Source: Cellulophaga sp. HaHaR_3_176 (lineage in GTDB: Bacteria > Bacteroidota > Bacteroidia > Flavobacteriales > Flavobacteriaceae). Taken from it: a stretch of DNA of 64,000 nt. Below, piece after piece: positions 1-7,875 of the stretch. The first letter of the stretch is position 1. Every line of letters starts with the position of its first letter. The notes beneath the pieces were generated by a model. The model was not told the DNA's origin, did no database searches, and saw nothing but the letters and a program-made list of their open reading frames with translations. The stretch is taken from NCBI RefSeq assembly GCF_019021925.1, contig NZ_CP058990.1, forward strand, positions 2,072,001 through 2,136,000, written 5' to 3'. The translations under genes were made by a program, and so were the position numbers.

Positions 1-1
1 G

Positions 2-646
2 GATAAAAATAAATTTACTTTTTTAATCGGAATATTAGGAGTGAGTTTCTTTATTGTTTCTTCTATTGTAGGTGGTTTTCTAATTGAAAACTATAGCATA
101 TTGAGTCAATATATAAGTGAAACCTATGCAATTGATACTGAATACGGAGTGATTTTAAGAACCTTTGGATTTATCCCAAGTGGAATTCTTCTCACCTTAT
201 TTTGCTTTATTGGGGTAACATATTTTCAACCTTCCAAACTAATCAAAATCGGATTTTATGGTATCGGAATATTTTATGGATTAGCCACAGTAATTGTTGG
301 AATCTTCCCTTGTGATAGTGGATGTAATAGACAGTTGGTTGACCCTAGTACTTCTCAATTAATTCATAATCTAATGGGTTTATTAACATATATATTCGTT
401 CCTATATGTATGATTCTAATTGGTGTAGGGTTAAGAAAGTTTTCAAATAACAATAAGTTCTCTGTACAATCAATCGCATATGGAGCAATAAGCATTTTAT
501 TTGTCTATTTATTGATCTATAACTCGAATTCTGTATACATCGGACTATATCAACGAATGGTAGAAATAGTATTTATTATATGGATAATTTCCTGTGCTAT
601 TACAATTAAAAATAAAAAACCTACAGGTAACAAAGAACTGTGGTAA
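2..646 (+). CDS. DUF998 family membrane protein, 5' partial
   Basis: The reading frame is open to the left edge of the window. A GTG occurs at 41, but the codons before it (from base 2) already encode the first half of a hydrophobic helix, so the true start is probably outside the window. About six membrane segments are visible. The order of conserved features fits DUF998: an N-terminal helix, a loop with a serine-tyrosine pair, and a central FPCDSGC stretch around residue 90 of the visible part. Members of this family are small integral membrane proteins without an assigned reaction. The gene is followed directly by a non-coding repeat shared with other intergenic spaces nearby, and no partner gene is visible upstream. 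Family assignment is fairly secure; function is unknown. Confidence 0.7.
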   Translation, partial: DKNKFTFLIGILGVSFFIVSSIVGGFLIENYSILSQYISETYAIDTEYGVILRTFGFIPSGILLTLFCFIGVTYFQPSKLIKIGFYGIGIFYGLATVIVGIFPCDSGCNRQLVDPSTSQLIHNLMGLLTYIFVPICMILIGVGLRKFSNNNKFSVQSIAYGAISILFVYLLIYNSNSVYIGLYQRMVEIVFIIWIISCAITIKNKKPTGNKELW

Positions 647-647
647 A

Positions 648-800
648 AAACATAGCTAGTTTATACTAAATCGGAAGCTTGTGCGTATTTGCAAACACCG
701 CTAAATCTTTTGGATATAGCTTTGAAAAAGAAAAAATAAAACTAAACAAAAAGCTTTAATTAAGTAATAAACGTAACGTACTAACCACTTATCCTACAAT
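648..800 (+). repeat. Flavobacterial-type intergenic repeat, copy 1
   Basis: This non-coding stretch begins just after the DUF998 stop. It contains GTGCGTATTTGCAAACAC at 681-698 and ends with TAAGTAATAAACGTAACG (761-778) followed by CTAACCACTTATCCTAC. The same terminal block recurs at 1746-1786, and a GTGC-TATTTG block recurs at 2818. My recollection is that spacers of this kind are common between accessory genes in Flavobacteriaceae, but I could not check it. No coding potential is visible. It may be a recombination-associated spacer or a dispersed repeat. Confidence 0.5.
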
Positions 801-875
801 CATTATAGATAATGTTATAGCTATTAGAGAAACAAAAAAATATTCACATTGCAAGTAAAAATAAAAAACCCGAGA

Positions 876-1574
876 ATGAAATGTTACAAATGTATGAGGC
901 CTACAAGCACATGTATTTGTAAGCACATTAGTACTCTACAAACTAAAACTCGTTTTATTATTCTTATGCACCCTAAGGAGTACAAGAAAGAAAAAAACGG
1001 AACGGGGCATATAACTAATCTACAACTTGAAAATTCAGAAATTATAATTGGTGTCGATTTTACCAATAACAATCGCGTAAATGAAATACTGGCTAAAGAA
1101 AATAGTTCTTCTTTCTTACTTTATCCAGGAAAAGATAATTTCAACCTATCAGTAAGAAAGAGTTCAGAAATAAATTCTTTTATGGGTAATAGCCCAACCA
1201 TCTTCCTTATCGATGGCACATGGCCTTGCGCACGTAAAATGCTTAAACTAAGTAAAAACTTGCAACAACTAAAAAGAGTCAGTTTTGATAATAAAATAAA
1301 ATCAAAATTTATTATAAAACAGCAGCCTGAATCCCTTTGCCTTAGTACTATTGAGTCAGTCTATACTGTATTAAATTTACTTAAGCAAGGTGACTTAGAA
1401 CAATGCGAAACGAAAGATTTCCTTATTCCTTTTGAAAAAATGATCGAGCATCAACTTGAATATATGTTAAACCCAAATAGTAAAAACTATTGTTCTACCA
1501 CGAAAATTGACATTGTACCTAAGACCTTGTATAAGAAAAATACGGAACGAAATATTATTTTTGAACAAGATTAA
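876..1574 (+). CDS. DTW domain protein, probable tRNA aminocarboxypropyltransferase
   Basis: The protein begins with a cysteine-rich knuckle (CYKCMRP then CIC, residues 3-16) and carries the family signature LIDGTWPCARKML in its middle. This is the DTW motif seen in TapT/TuaA-type enzymes, which transfer the 3-amino-3-carboxypropyl group of S-adenosylmethionine to uridine in tRNA. A serine-threonine-glutamate stretch (CLSTIES) follows, as is usual. I chose ATG 876 because the cysteine knuckle then starts at residue 3, as in relatives; a TTG at 849 in the same frame would add nine residues. The gene stands alone between two copies of an intergenic repeat. Family assignment is strong. Assignment to a particular tRNA position is not possible from the sequence. 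Confidence 0.8.
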   Translation: MKCYKCMRPTSTCICKHISTLQTKTRFIILMHPKEYKKEKNGTGHITNLQLENSEIIIGVDFTNNNRVNEILAKENSSSFLLYPGKDNFNLSVRKSSEINSFMGNSPTIFLIDGTWPCARKMLKLSKNLQQLKRVSFDNKIKSKFIIKQQPESLCLSTIESVYTVLNLLKQGDLEQCETKDFLIPFEKMIEHQLEYMLNPNSKNYCSTTKIDIVPKTLYKKNTERNIIFEQD

Positions 1575-1739
1575 ATCTAATTACTGAATCAAAAAAAGTA
1601 ATCAAAAAAAATGTAGAAAAAAAATAAAAATTCTCTTCTCTCTCAAGCTAATTCACTATTATAAATATCATATCTAAAAACCAAACATACAAGACGAGGC
1701 ATATAGAAATGCAAACTACTCAAAAGCAAAATATTTATA

Positions 1740-1800
1740 TTTAGCTAAGTAATAAACCGAAACGAATCGCTTACCACCTGCCCTACGTTTCTTATACCTA
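1740..1800 (+). repeat. Flavobacterial-type intergenic repeat, copy 2 (in a 307-bp gap)
   Basis: The 1575-1881 gap holds no gene. Its second half contains TAAGTAATAAACCGAAACG (1746-1764) followed by CTTACCACCTGCCCTACGTTTC. This matches the end of copy 1 at 761-797 with a few substitutions and short insertions. The left part, from 1575 to about 1740, is A-rich and shows nothing I recognise. Confidence 0.5.
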
Positions 1801-1850
1801 GACGTTCTATTCCATTTGAAAAACGAAAAACATTTGGACATTTGAAATAA

Positions 1851-1872
1851 TATTTAGATATTTACCTAAATA
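1851..1872 (+). promoter_or_regulatory. Inverted repeat, candidate operator of the ArsR/SdpR-type gene
   Basis: TATTTAG (1851-1857) and CTAAATA (1866-1872) form a perfect 7-bp inverted repeat with an 8-bp spacer, ending nine bases before the start codon of the ArsR-type regulator at 1882. ArsR-family repressors are usually autoregulatory and bind dyads of this size at their own promoter. The symmetry is seen; binding is inferred. Confidence 0.45.
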
Positions 1873-1881
1873 ACTAAACAA

Positions 1882-2136
1882 ATGAATTCACTATTTAAAG
1901 CTCTTAATGATGAAACTCGTAGACAAATTGTCGAATTATTAAAAGAGAAAGATATGAATGCAGGAGAGATTGCAGAACAATTCAATATATCCAAGCCAAG
2001 TATTTCGCATCATCTTGACATTTTAAAAAGAGCAGATTTAATAACAAGCGAGAAAAAAGGACAATTTGTAGAATATTCATTAAACACTAGCATATTAGAA
2101 GATTTAATAAACTGGATAATAACATTAAAAAAATAA
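1882..2136 (+). CDS. ArsR-family winged-helix repressor, SdpR-like
   Basis: This 84-residue protein is essentially one winged helix-turn-helix domain. It opens with LFKALNDETRRQIVELL and has a recognition-helix region around SKPSISHHLDILKRADLI, followed by the beta-wing and YSLN. Metal-sensing ArsR proteins carry an ELCVC-type cysteine pair in the recognition helix; none is present here, which fits the SdpR branch. The next gene encodes an SdpI-like membrane protein and starts three bases after this stop, the arrangement of Bacillus sdpRI, where SdpR represses its own operon and is relieved by membrane sequestration on SdpI. An inverted repeat lies directly upstream. The SdpR-like role is inferred from size, lack of cysteines and neighbour. 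Confidence 0.8.
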   Translation: MNSLFKALNDETRRQIVELLKEKDMNAGEIAEQFNISKPSISHHLDILKRADLITSEKKGQFVEYSLNTSILEDLINWIITLKK

Positions 2137-2139
2137 ATT

Positions 2140-2787
2140 ATGAACCTAAAAAAAGAATTACCACTAATTACAATCGTATTATTACCCTTTATCTATTTTA
2201 CATACATCTGGAATCAATTGCCCGAAAAAGTTCCTATGCATTGGAATATTAAAGGAGAAATAGATAGATATGGAGAAAAAATGGAATTAATAATAATCCC
2301 GATTTTATTACCTCTACTTGTTTATATTATCTTTCTAGTCGTTCCGAAAATTGACCCAAAAAATAAACTGAATAAAATGGGAAATAAACTTCAAACCATA
2401 AAGGTTTTATTAACTACTTTTATGTCAATACTAGCCTTATTTATAATTTATTCAGCTAAAAATCAATCTTTCGTCAATCCGAATTATATTATATTATTAA
2501 TTGGAGTTTTATACATTATACTTGGTAATTATTTTAAAACAATAAAAGCAAATTATTTTATCGGAATTAGAACGCCTTGGACTCTGGAAAATGAATCAGT
2601 TTGGAAAAAAACTCATAAATTAGGCGGGAAATTATGGTTTGTAGGTGGGATTATTATTGTGCTTACAAGTTTGATTTTAGATAAAGAACCGAATGTTTCC
2701 GTATTTTTAATAATTACTGGAATAATTACAATAATACCAATAGTGTATTCATACATTATATTTAAAAAAGAAATAAAAGCGGCATAG
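2140..2787 (+). CDS. SdpI-like DUF1648 membrane protein
   Basis: This is a 215-residue integral membrane protein. The N-terminal DUF1648 unit shows the characteristic LPEKVPMHWNIKGEIDRYG stretch after the first membrane segment (about residues 27-45). The C-terminal half carries the SdpI signature region, NYFIGIRTPWTLENESVWKKTH (split here as GIRTPWTL then VWKKTH), followed by two more helices. Bacillus SdpI gives immunity to the SdpC killing peptide and holds the SdpR repressor at the membrane when toxin binds. The upstream ArsR gene is three bases away, so the two are one operon. No sdpC-like toxin gene is visible in this window, so the protein may serve as an orphan immunity or signalling factor. 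Confidence 0.8.
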   Translation: MNLKKELPLITIVLLPFIYFTYIWNQLPEKVPMHWNIKGEIDRYGEKMELIIIPILLPLLVYIIFLVVPKIDPKNKLNKMGNKLQTIKVLLTTFMSILALFIIYSAKNQSFVNPNYIILLIGVLYIILGNYFKTIKANYFIGIRTPWTLENESVWKKTHKLGGKLWFVGGIIIVLTSLILDKEPNVSVFLIITGIITIIPIVYSYIIFKKEIKAA

Positions 2788-2846
2788 AACACCGTGTATA
2801 ATTAATTGCTTTGGCAAGTGCTTATTTGGACAAAACACTTTAAATT
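2788..2846 (+). repeat. Intergenic repeat fragment related to the copy at 648-800
   Basis: Starting right after the SdpI-like stop, this stretch contains GTGTATAATTAATTGC and then GTGCTTATTTGGAC at 2818-2831, followed by AAAACACTTTAAAT. It resembles GTGCGTATTTGC...AAACAC...TAAAT at 681-705 in copy 1. It seems to be the left part of the same repeat family. The alignment is by eye. Confidence 0.35.
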
Positions 2847-3020
2847 ATGTTCAAAGATTACTACGACATTCAAAAAATTGTACCTCCGGTAACTGCCGAA
2901 GAAATTAAAAAAGCATTCAGAAGCCAATGTATGATTTGGCACCCTAAAAAAAATCCTGACATAAGAAAGACCAAAAGATTAATATTGAAGACTCTTCGCT
3001 TTAATATTACTATTGAATAA
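2847..3020 (+). pseudogene. Decayed DnaJ-type J-domain gene
   Basis: A 57-codon frame from ATG 2847 reads FKDYYDIQKIV, then TAEEIKKAFRSQCMIWHPKKNPD. This is clearly helix I and II of a J domain, the module that stimulates DnaK ATPase. The invariant HPD tripeptide is HPK here, at residues 32-34, which would abolish J-domain activity. After NPD the sequence no longer follows the J-domain pattern: helices III and IV are missing, and the remainder looks frameshifted or deleted. The gene sits among repeats in an accessory patch. I therefore call it a pseudogene of a short stand-alone J-domain protein. A functional divergent small protein is possible but less likely. Confidence 0.6.
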
Positions 3021-3039
3021 TTGAGTACATCTTTAACAT

Positions 3040-3076
3040 AAAAAACGTTGTACAACAATAGTTACCGTTGCACATG
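3040..3076 (+). repeat. Short repeat-like motif after the J-domain remnant
   Basis: The stretch ACGTTGTACAAC followed by AATAGTTACCGTTGCACATG is non-coding and contains the small dyad GTTGTACAAC. I associate this sequence type with the ends of accessory cassettes in Flavobacteriaceae, but no second exact copy is in the window. Kept as a weak annotation. Confidence 0.25.
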
Positions 3077-3094
3077 CCAATAATTTATACTTTG

Positions 3095-3130
3095 AAAATT
3101 ATGACCGCCTTGAAAGACGGTCATAATTTT
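3095..3130. terminator. Hairpin downstream of the TonB receptor gene
   Basis: AAAATTATGACCG (3095-3107) and CGGTCATAATTTT (3118-3130) are exact inverted repeats around a 10-base loop. The hairpin lies about 90 bases past the stop of the leftward TonB receptor. It has A/T tracts on both flanks, so it may act as a terminator, though the distal T-run is short. Confidence 0.5.
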
Positions 3131-3219
3131 AAATGCAATTACGCTACTTTTTTTAAAGAAAAGTAAGCGGCCTTTCTACCCTACATTTTTTCAATTTTAA
3201 TTGAATTTTAATTATTTAT

Positions 3220-5514
3220 TCAAAGTGTATATTCAATTTTCAAACCACTAAACCAATTTCTTGGTATACCAGGATAATAATAACGGGGTTCAGCTGATCC
3301 AAATCCTACTGCATTTATAAGTATTGATGATGCATAAGTTTCATTTGTAAAGTTGTTTACACCTACATTAACTCCAATTGTAAGATGATTGGTAATATTA
3401 TTTTTATAAGATAACTTCGTATTAAAAATAGTGTACGCATCAGAGTACAATGTATTTGCATCGTTAAGAGGCATGTCTCCAATATGTAATATATTAGTGT
3501 TCAGACTAAAATTTTTAAGTCCAAAAGATATTCCTCCATTTACTTTGTTATTGGGTACTCCTGTAAGGTCATTACCCGAATAATCATTAATTCTATCTAC
3601 AAAATCAATAAACCTATTCTGTGTAATTTCAGCATTTATATATGGGGCAATCTTAAATCCATTTATAAATGTATGCGTATATGAAAGGGAAAGTTCAATA
3701 CCTTTATGTTCTGTTTTCCCTGCATTTCTACCTACATATTGATCATCACCTACGCGCTCTGCTACTAATAAATTATTTATATCTAGCAAATAAGCCGATA
3801 ATTGTAGATGTAATGCACGATCAAATACATATACCTCGGTACCTATTTCATAATTAAAGCCTGTTTCAGGTCCCAATTCAGGGTTAATAACACCTTCTGG
3901 CGTTAATGTTTCTTCAATAGATGGATAATTAAATCCGCGACTTACATTTATATAAGCGTTTGTATTTGGAGTTAATTGGTATAATATATTTAGATTGGGA
4001 GCAAAAATAGGATCAAAATTACGATTAGCATCTTTATTATTCTCTCCTGTATTGAATACATCAATAAAATCATAATTAGTCTTATTGATATTTACACCCA
4101 ACTGTGCCTTTAGTTTTTCAGTAAAAGGAAGTGTTATTGTCGCAAAAACATTTAAATTATTTCGATTCTCGATATTGTCACTAAGCAGTGAACCTTCTAA
4201 ACTACCATTCCCATTATTATTCTCATACAAATTCTCTTTAGTTTTCCAATTGTATTGATCCCTATAAAATTCACCTCCGAAACTTAAATTTGCTTTTGCT
4301 TCTAAAAAATTAAAATCTTTTGCAAAAAGTGTTCGCATCCCGTAACCATTAGTAAATTCATCTAAAATATTAAATGGTCGTGGCTCATAATGATCTAAAT
4401 AGTTGTAAAACACAGCCGTTGTATTACTGAAGTTTTCAGAAAATAGATGTGTATAATGTATTCCTGCTAGCACTTGCTTATTATCTTCATAACCTTGAGC
4501 AGCACCCCAGGTATATGCTGCTTGTGTAGGATCTTCTTCAAAAGCTGATTTACTAATAGAACTCGGTATTTGAGCATTATTATCTGTATAATTAAATAAC
4601 ACACCTATTTCATTTTTTTCATTAAAGGTGTAGTTAGAATTTAATAATAGGGTACTTCTATCATACCTACTATTATCTCGAAAACCATCAAACTCCATAT
4701 GGTCATAATTTAAATTGAGAGTCGATTTATCAGTCGCTGTAGCAACAGAAATACTATTTTTTATAAATCCGAAACTCCCTACAGTACTACTGTTTTTAAT
4801 ATATGTTTCACCTGCTGAAGCTTGTTTTGAATTCAGTAATAATGTTCCCCCTAAATTAGTTCCGTATTGAGTAGCTTTGGGGCCTTTAACTATTTCTATA
4901 TCCGAAATATCTTCTGAGTTAAAAGCATCAATATCTGTAGACCCAGTACCATTTGTGATAGGAATACCATTAAAATAAGCTCTAATTTTATTTGTTCCAT
5001 ACAACGTCCGAGATCCTACACCACGTATTACGATCCTGTTCGTATTCAATGCTCCACTCTGTATATAAACCCCTGGAGTTTCATTAATCGCTGAAACTAA
5101 ATCAACAGGACTGTATTCATCAAATTTAATTGCTGTAGTTTTCGACGTTGGAATAATGACCTTACTTTGCTTTTGATAAGTTGATGAAATAATCACTTCC
5201 TCAAGAGCTTGTGTATTTTTCAAAGCAGACAGTTTAAATACGTTGTTATTTTTTGATAATACAAATTCTTTATTATAATAATCAGGATGTTGAAATTTAA
5301 TTTTAAGGGGTAACTTAAACGTTTCTGCTACGGTAAAAATACCTTTTGCATCTGTTTTAGAAATTATTTTACTATTCCAGAAAATAACGACATCTGAAAT
5401 TGGATTATTTGTTTCGTTAGTGACCCGACCACTAATATTTTGAGCATATGCTTTATTTATAGTGGCGATTATAAAAACAACCCCCACCATTAAATGTACT
5501 GACAAATATTTCAT
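3220..5514 (-). CDS. TonB-dependent outer-membrane receptor
   Basis: The 764-residue protein has a signal peptide ending in AYAQ (residues 22-25). Next comes a carboxypeptidase-regulatory-like beta-sandwich (NISGRVTNETNNPISDVVIF, about 26-95), then a plug domain (about 115-230, with VIRGVGSRTLYG and IEIVKGPKATQYG). The rest is a 22-strand barrel ending in the expected aromatic-rich strand (GLKIEYTL). Such receptors import scarce ligands, such as siderophores, vitamin B12 or oligosaccharides, using proton-motive force through TonB. The plug and barrel resemble catecholate or citrate siderophore receptors more than SusC proteins; no SusD partner is adjacent. The gene starts 26 bases after the sugar-dehydrogenase-like lipoprotein gene on the same strand, so the two are probably co-transcribed. 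The ligand is unknown. Confidence 0.9.
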   Translation of the reverse strand: MKYLSVHLMVGVVFIIATINKAYAQNISGRVTNETNNPISDVVIFWNSKIISKTDAKGIFTVAETFKLPLKIKFQHPDYYNKEFVLSKNNNVFKLSALKNTQALEEVIISSTYQKQSKVIIPTSKTTAIKFDEYSPVDLVSAINETPGVYIQSGALNTNRIVIRGVGSRTLYGTNKIRAYFNGIPITNGTGSTDIDAFNSEDISDIEIVKGPKATQYGTNLGGTLLLNSKQASAGETYIKNSSTVGSFGFIKNSISVATATDKSTLNLNYDHMEFDGFRDNSRYDRSTLLLNSNYTFNEKNEIGVLFNYTDNNAQIPSSISKSAFEEDPTQAAYTWGAAQGYEDNKQVLAGIHYTHLFSENFSNTTAVFYNYLDHYEPRPFNILDEFTNGYGMRTLFAKDFNFLEAKANLSFGGEFYRDQYNWKTKENLYENNNGNGSLEGSLLSDNIENRNNLNVFATITLPFTEKLKAQLGVNINKTNYDFIDVFNTGENNKDANRNFDPIFAPNLNILYQLTPNTNAYINVSRGFNYPSIEETLTPEGVINPELGPETGFNYEIGTEVYVFDRALHLQLSAYLLDINNLLVAERVGDDQYVGRNAGKTEHKGIELSLSYTHTFINGFKIAPYINAEITQNRFIDFVDRINDYSGNDLTGVPNNKVNGGISFGLKNFSLNTNILHIGDMPLNDANTLYSDAYTIFNTKLSYKNNITNHLTIGVNVGVNNFTNETYASSILINAVGFGSAEPRYYYPGIPRNWFSGLKIEYTL

Positions 5515-5540
5515 ACTGTTCTAATGTTGGTTTTTAGGAA

Positions 5541-6836
5541 TTAATTGGTATAACTTACTTTCCAAATTGTGTTACCTGAATCATCATTTACCAATAAATC
5601 TCCTGTAGGCATAACCGTTACACAAACAGGTCTTCCGTATACTTCAGTATCACTATTTTCTGCAATAAATCCAGTAAGAAAATCTTCTGGTTCTGAAATT
5701 GGTTTTCCGTTTTCAAATGGAATAAAAACAACACGATACCCAGAAAGTACTGAGCGATTCCAAGAGCCATGTTGCCCTACGAATACGCCATTCATATATT
5801 TTTCTGGAAAATTTCCTTCATCATAAAACGTCAAACCTAAAGAAGCGGTATGTGACCCTACAGATACATCTGGTACAATAGTTTTCGCTACTAAGTCTGG
5901 AGCTTCTCCTTTTAATCTTGGATCAGGTATAGCTCCATAATAAGCATAAGGCCATCCATAAAAACCTCCTTGTTTTACACTAGTTACATAATCTGGCACC
6001 AAATTATCGCCTATTTTATCACGTTCGTTTACGGCTGTCCAAAGATCACCATTTGCAGGGTTCCAGTCCATCCCTACCGGATTTCGGAGCCCACTAGCAT
6101 ATATTTTTTCATTTCCTCCATCTATATCAACCTCTAAAATATTAGCACGACGAACTTCTTCTTCCATACCATATTCGGCAACGTTACTTGCTGAACCCAC
6201 AGAAATATAAATTTTATCTTCATTTTTATTGGTTATGATATTTCGTGTCCAGTGATTATTGTACCCTCCAGCAGGAAGATTTACAATTTTTTCACCTTTA
6301 GAAGGATCTAATTTAGTTTGTCCTGTTTTATAAGGATATTTATAGAGGCCATCTGTATTAGCCACATAAAAATTATTCTTAATAATTAACATCCCCAAAG
6401 GTTGTTTTAATTCTTCAAGAAAAGTTTCCCGCATCTCAATTGTACTGTCGTTATTTTCATCTCTCAATAAAGTGATTCGACCCGCACTATTTTTAGTATT
6501 AGCCTCACATACAAAAATATCGCCATTAGGACCAATATACGTCCAACGCGGATTTTGGAATCCGTCCGCAAATTTGGTGACTTTAAATCCATCTGGAGCC
6601 GTTGGCATTTTCCCAGCAGGCCAGTCCACAAGTTTATTTTCTTTTTTTACTGATTCTGTAGCATATGGTTTTGGTAAAATTAGCTCACCAATCGCAGTTT
6701 GAACCGTATCTGCTGGTTGTTGAGAAATCATAGCTTTCACTTCTTCAGACACTTCTATTTTATTTTTTTCTTTAGATTTACAGGCAAATAATACCGCTGC
6801 AATAGTGATAATTAATAAGGGAGTAGTTTTCTTCAT
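5541..6836 (-). CDS. PQQ-type soluble sugar dehydrogenase-like lipoprotein
   Basis: The signal peptide carries a lipobox with Cys19 (AVLFACKS), so the protein is lipid-anchored in the envelope. The body is a six-bladed beta-propeller of the glucose/sorbosone dehydrogenase family. Visible signatures are NPRWTYIGPNGDIFV, LRNPVGMDWNP and the motif NNHWTRN, whose His195 is at the place of the catalytic base in PQQ aldose dehydrogenases. Length (431 residues) is typical of the L-sorbosone dehydrogenase-like branch. Enzymes of this kind oxidise aldoses in the periplasm using pyrroloquinoline quinone. No PQQ synthesis genes are in the window, so cofactor would need another source. The TonB receptor gene follows 26 bases downstream, suggesting a joint uptake role. 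The substrate is unassigned. Confidence 0.8.
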   Translation of the reverse strand: MKKTTPLLIITIAAVLFACKSKEKNKIEVSEEVKAMISQQPADTVQTAIGELILPKPYATESVKKENKLVDWPAGKMPTAPDGFKVTKFADGFQNPRWTYIGPNGDIFVCEANTKNSAGRITLLRDENNDSTIEMRETFLEELKQPLGMLIIKNNFYVANTDGLYKYPYKTGQTKLDPSKGEKIVNLPAGGYNNHWTRNIITNKNEDKIYISVGSASNVAEYGMEEEVRRANILEVDIDGGNEKIYASGLRNPVGMDWNPANGDLWTAVNERDKIGDNLVPDYVTSVKQGGFYGWPYAYYGAIPDPRLKGEAPDLVAKTIVPDVSVGSHTASLGLTFYDEGNFPEKYMNGVFVGQHGSWNRSVLSGYRVVFIPFENGKPISEPEDFLTGFIAENSDTEVYGRPVCVTVMPTGDLLVNDDSGNTIWKVSYTN

Positions 6837-7042
6837 AATTAAAATTTTTATGAAAATATAGAATTCATTAAATGCTTATTAACTCAATCGATTTTTTAAA
6901 ATAATTTTAACATTTCTTTATATTTTTTTCAGAATTAAATATTGCTTGAAAATAACTTAAGGCGCCCCAAAAATGAAAAGGTTTTGTTTGTTTATAAAGG
7001 TTGTCAAATCTGTTTGATATGATATTTTAATTTAAAAAAAAT

Positions 7043-7074
7043 CAAATCTAAAGTAAATTTTAATTTGTGATAAA
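7043..7074 (-). promoter_or_regulatory. Candidate promoter for the dehydrogenase-TonB receptor unit
   Basis: On the minus strand the stretch 7050-7043 reads TAGATTTG, a full match to the Bacteroidota -7 element TAnnTTTG. TTTA, a one-base variant of the -33 TTTG, lies 20 bases upstream (7074-7071). This would give a 5' leader of about 200 bases. The rest of the 475-bp gap 6837-7311 shows no gene; it holds this promoter and the divergent one at 7191-7221. Confidence 0.4.
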
Positions 7075-7190
7075 TACACAGATTTAAGACGCATGTTTGC
7101 CAGTAATATTTCATCCTTAAAAAAAGGAAAGCTCTCTAAGATTCCATTATAACTACGTTAGTTTTTATTAGTAAGAAAACCCACTTTAAG

Positions 7191-7221
7191 TTTATTAATC
7201 GGGTAGTAATTACTAATTTTG
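7191..7221 (+). promoter_or_regulatory. Candidate promoter for the paired membrane-protein genes
   Basis: TTTA (7191-7194), 19 bases, then TAATTTTG (7214-7221) fit the Bacteroidota promoter pattern TTTG-N19-TAnnTTTG with one change in the -33 part. The start codon it would serve is at 7312. Confidence 0.4.
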
Positions 7222-7311
7222 TATTATAAATACAGCGTAGAAACAACTGTAGTTTTAAATTAGGATTCCTATCAAAACAGATACGGCACAACCTGTAAAC
7301 ATAACTTTTCT

Positions 7312-7875
7312 ATGAGGAAACATAAAGCCATAAGGGTTTTTATGGTATTGACTGTAGTATTGATTCAAATAGTATTTTTAACCACTATTATAAAAGATAA
7401 ATACGAAAACGATAATTTTGTTGCTATACTATCTATACTCCTTTTAGTGATAACCCTTTTTTTTGGATATCGCTATATAAACTTACATCATAAAAATTAC
7501 GAATATGAAAAAATAGGAGTCATTATTTGGGTACCCATAGGTGCTATCATTTGTTATTTATTAAATATTTCTGCAGGCTTAGGTAGTGTTTTGTCTGCTG
7601 GCATTACTGGCACTTTAGCATCATTAATACCAGAAATAAATAAAGAATCTCGCTATTTAGAAAAATTGCCAGCTGCCATTTACTGTGGTGTTTTTGTTGG
7701 TATGTCTAGCTCAGAAATTGTACCCTCCATTGGTTTTGTGGCTGCTGCTGGTCTATTAGCAGGTGTGCTTCTTATGCTCTCTAAAAATTTATTTTTAGGT
7801 GTAGGCGGTAAACTAGGTACCGTAGCTTTCGTTGGTGTAATTATTGTTTCATTGCTTTACGGATTGGCCTTATGA
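7312..7875 (+). CDS. Hypothetical membrane protein, first of a related pair
   Basis: I do not recognise a named family. The 187 residues contain about six hydrophobic segments with small charged loops (YRYINLHHKNYEYEK near residue 55; PEINKESRYLEKLP near residue 106). The C-terminal third has a glycine-rich run, LGVGGKLGTVAFVGV, preceded by GVFVGMSS. The next protein, encoded in a frame overlapping by four bases, has GYGGALGALAFIAL preceded by GASFIGMIS in the same order, so the two look like paralogous halves of one membrane complex. The overlap ATGA strongly implies translational coupling. Lengths and topology suggest a small heteromeric channel or permease; this is speculation. Confidence 0.7.
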   Translation: MRKHKAIRVFMVLTVVLIQIVFLTTIIKDKYENDNFVAILSILLLVITLFFGYRYINLHHKNYEYEKIGVIIWVPIGAIICYLLNISAGLGSVLSAGITGTLASLIPEINKESRYLEKLPAAIYCGVFVGMSSSEIVPSIGFVAAAGLLAGVLLMLSKNLFLGVGGKLGTVAFVGVIIVSLLYGLAL

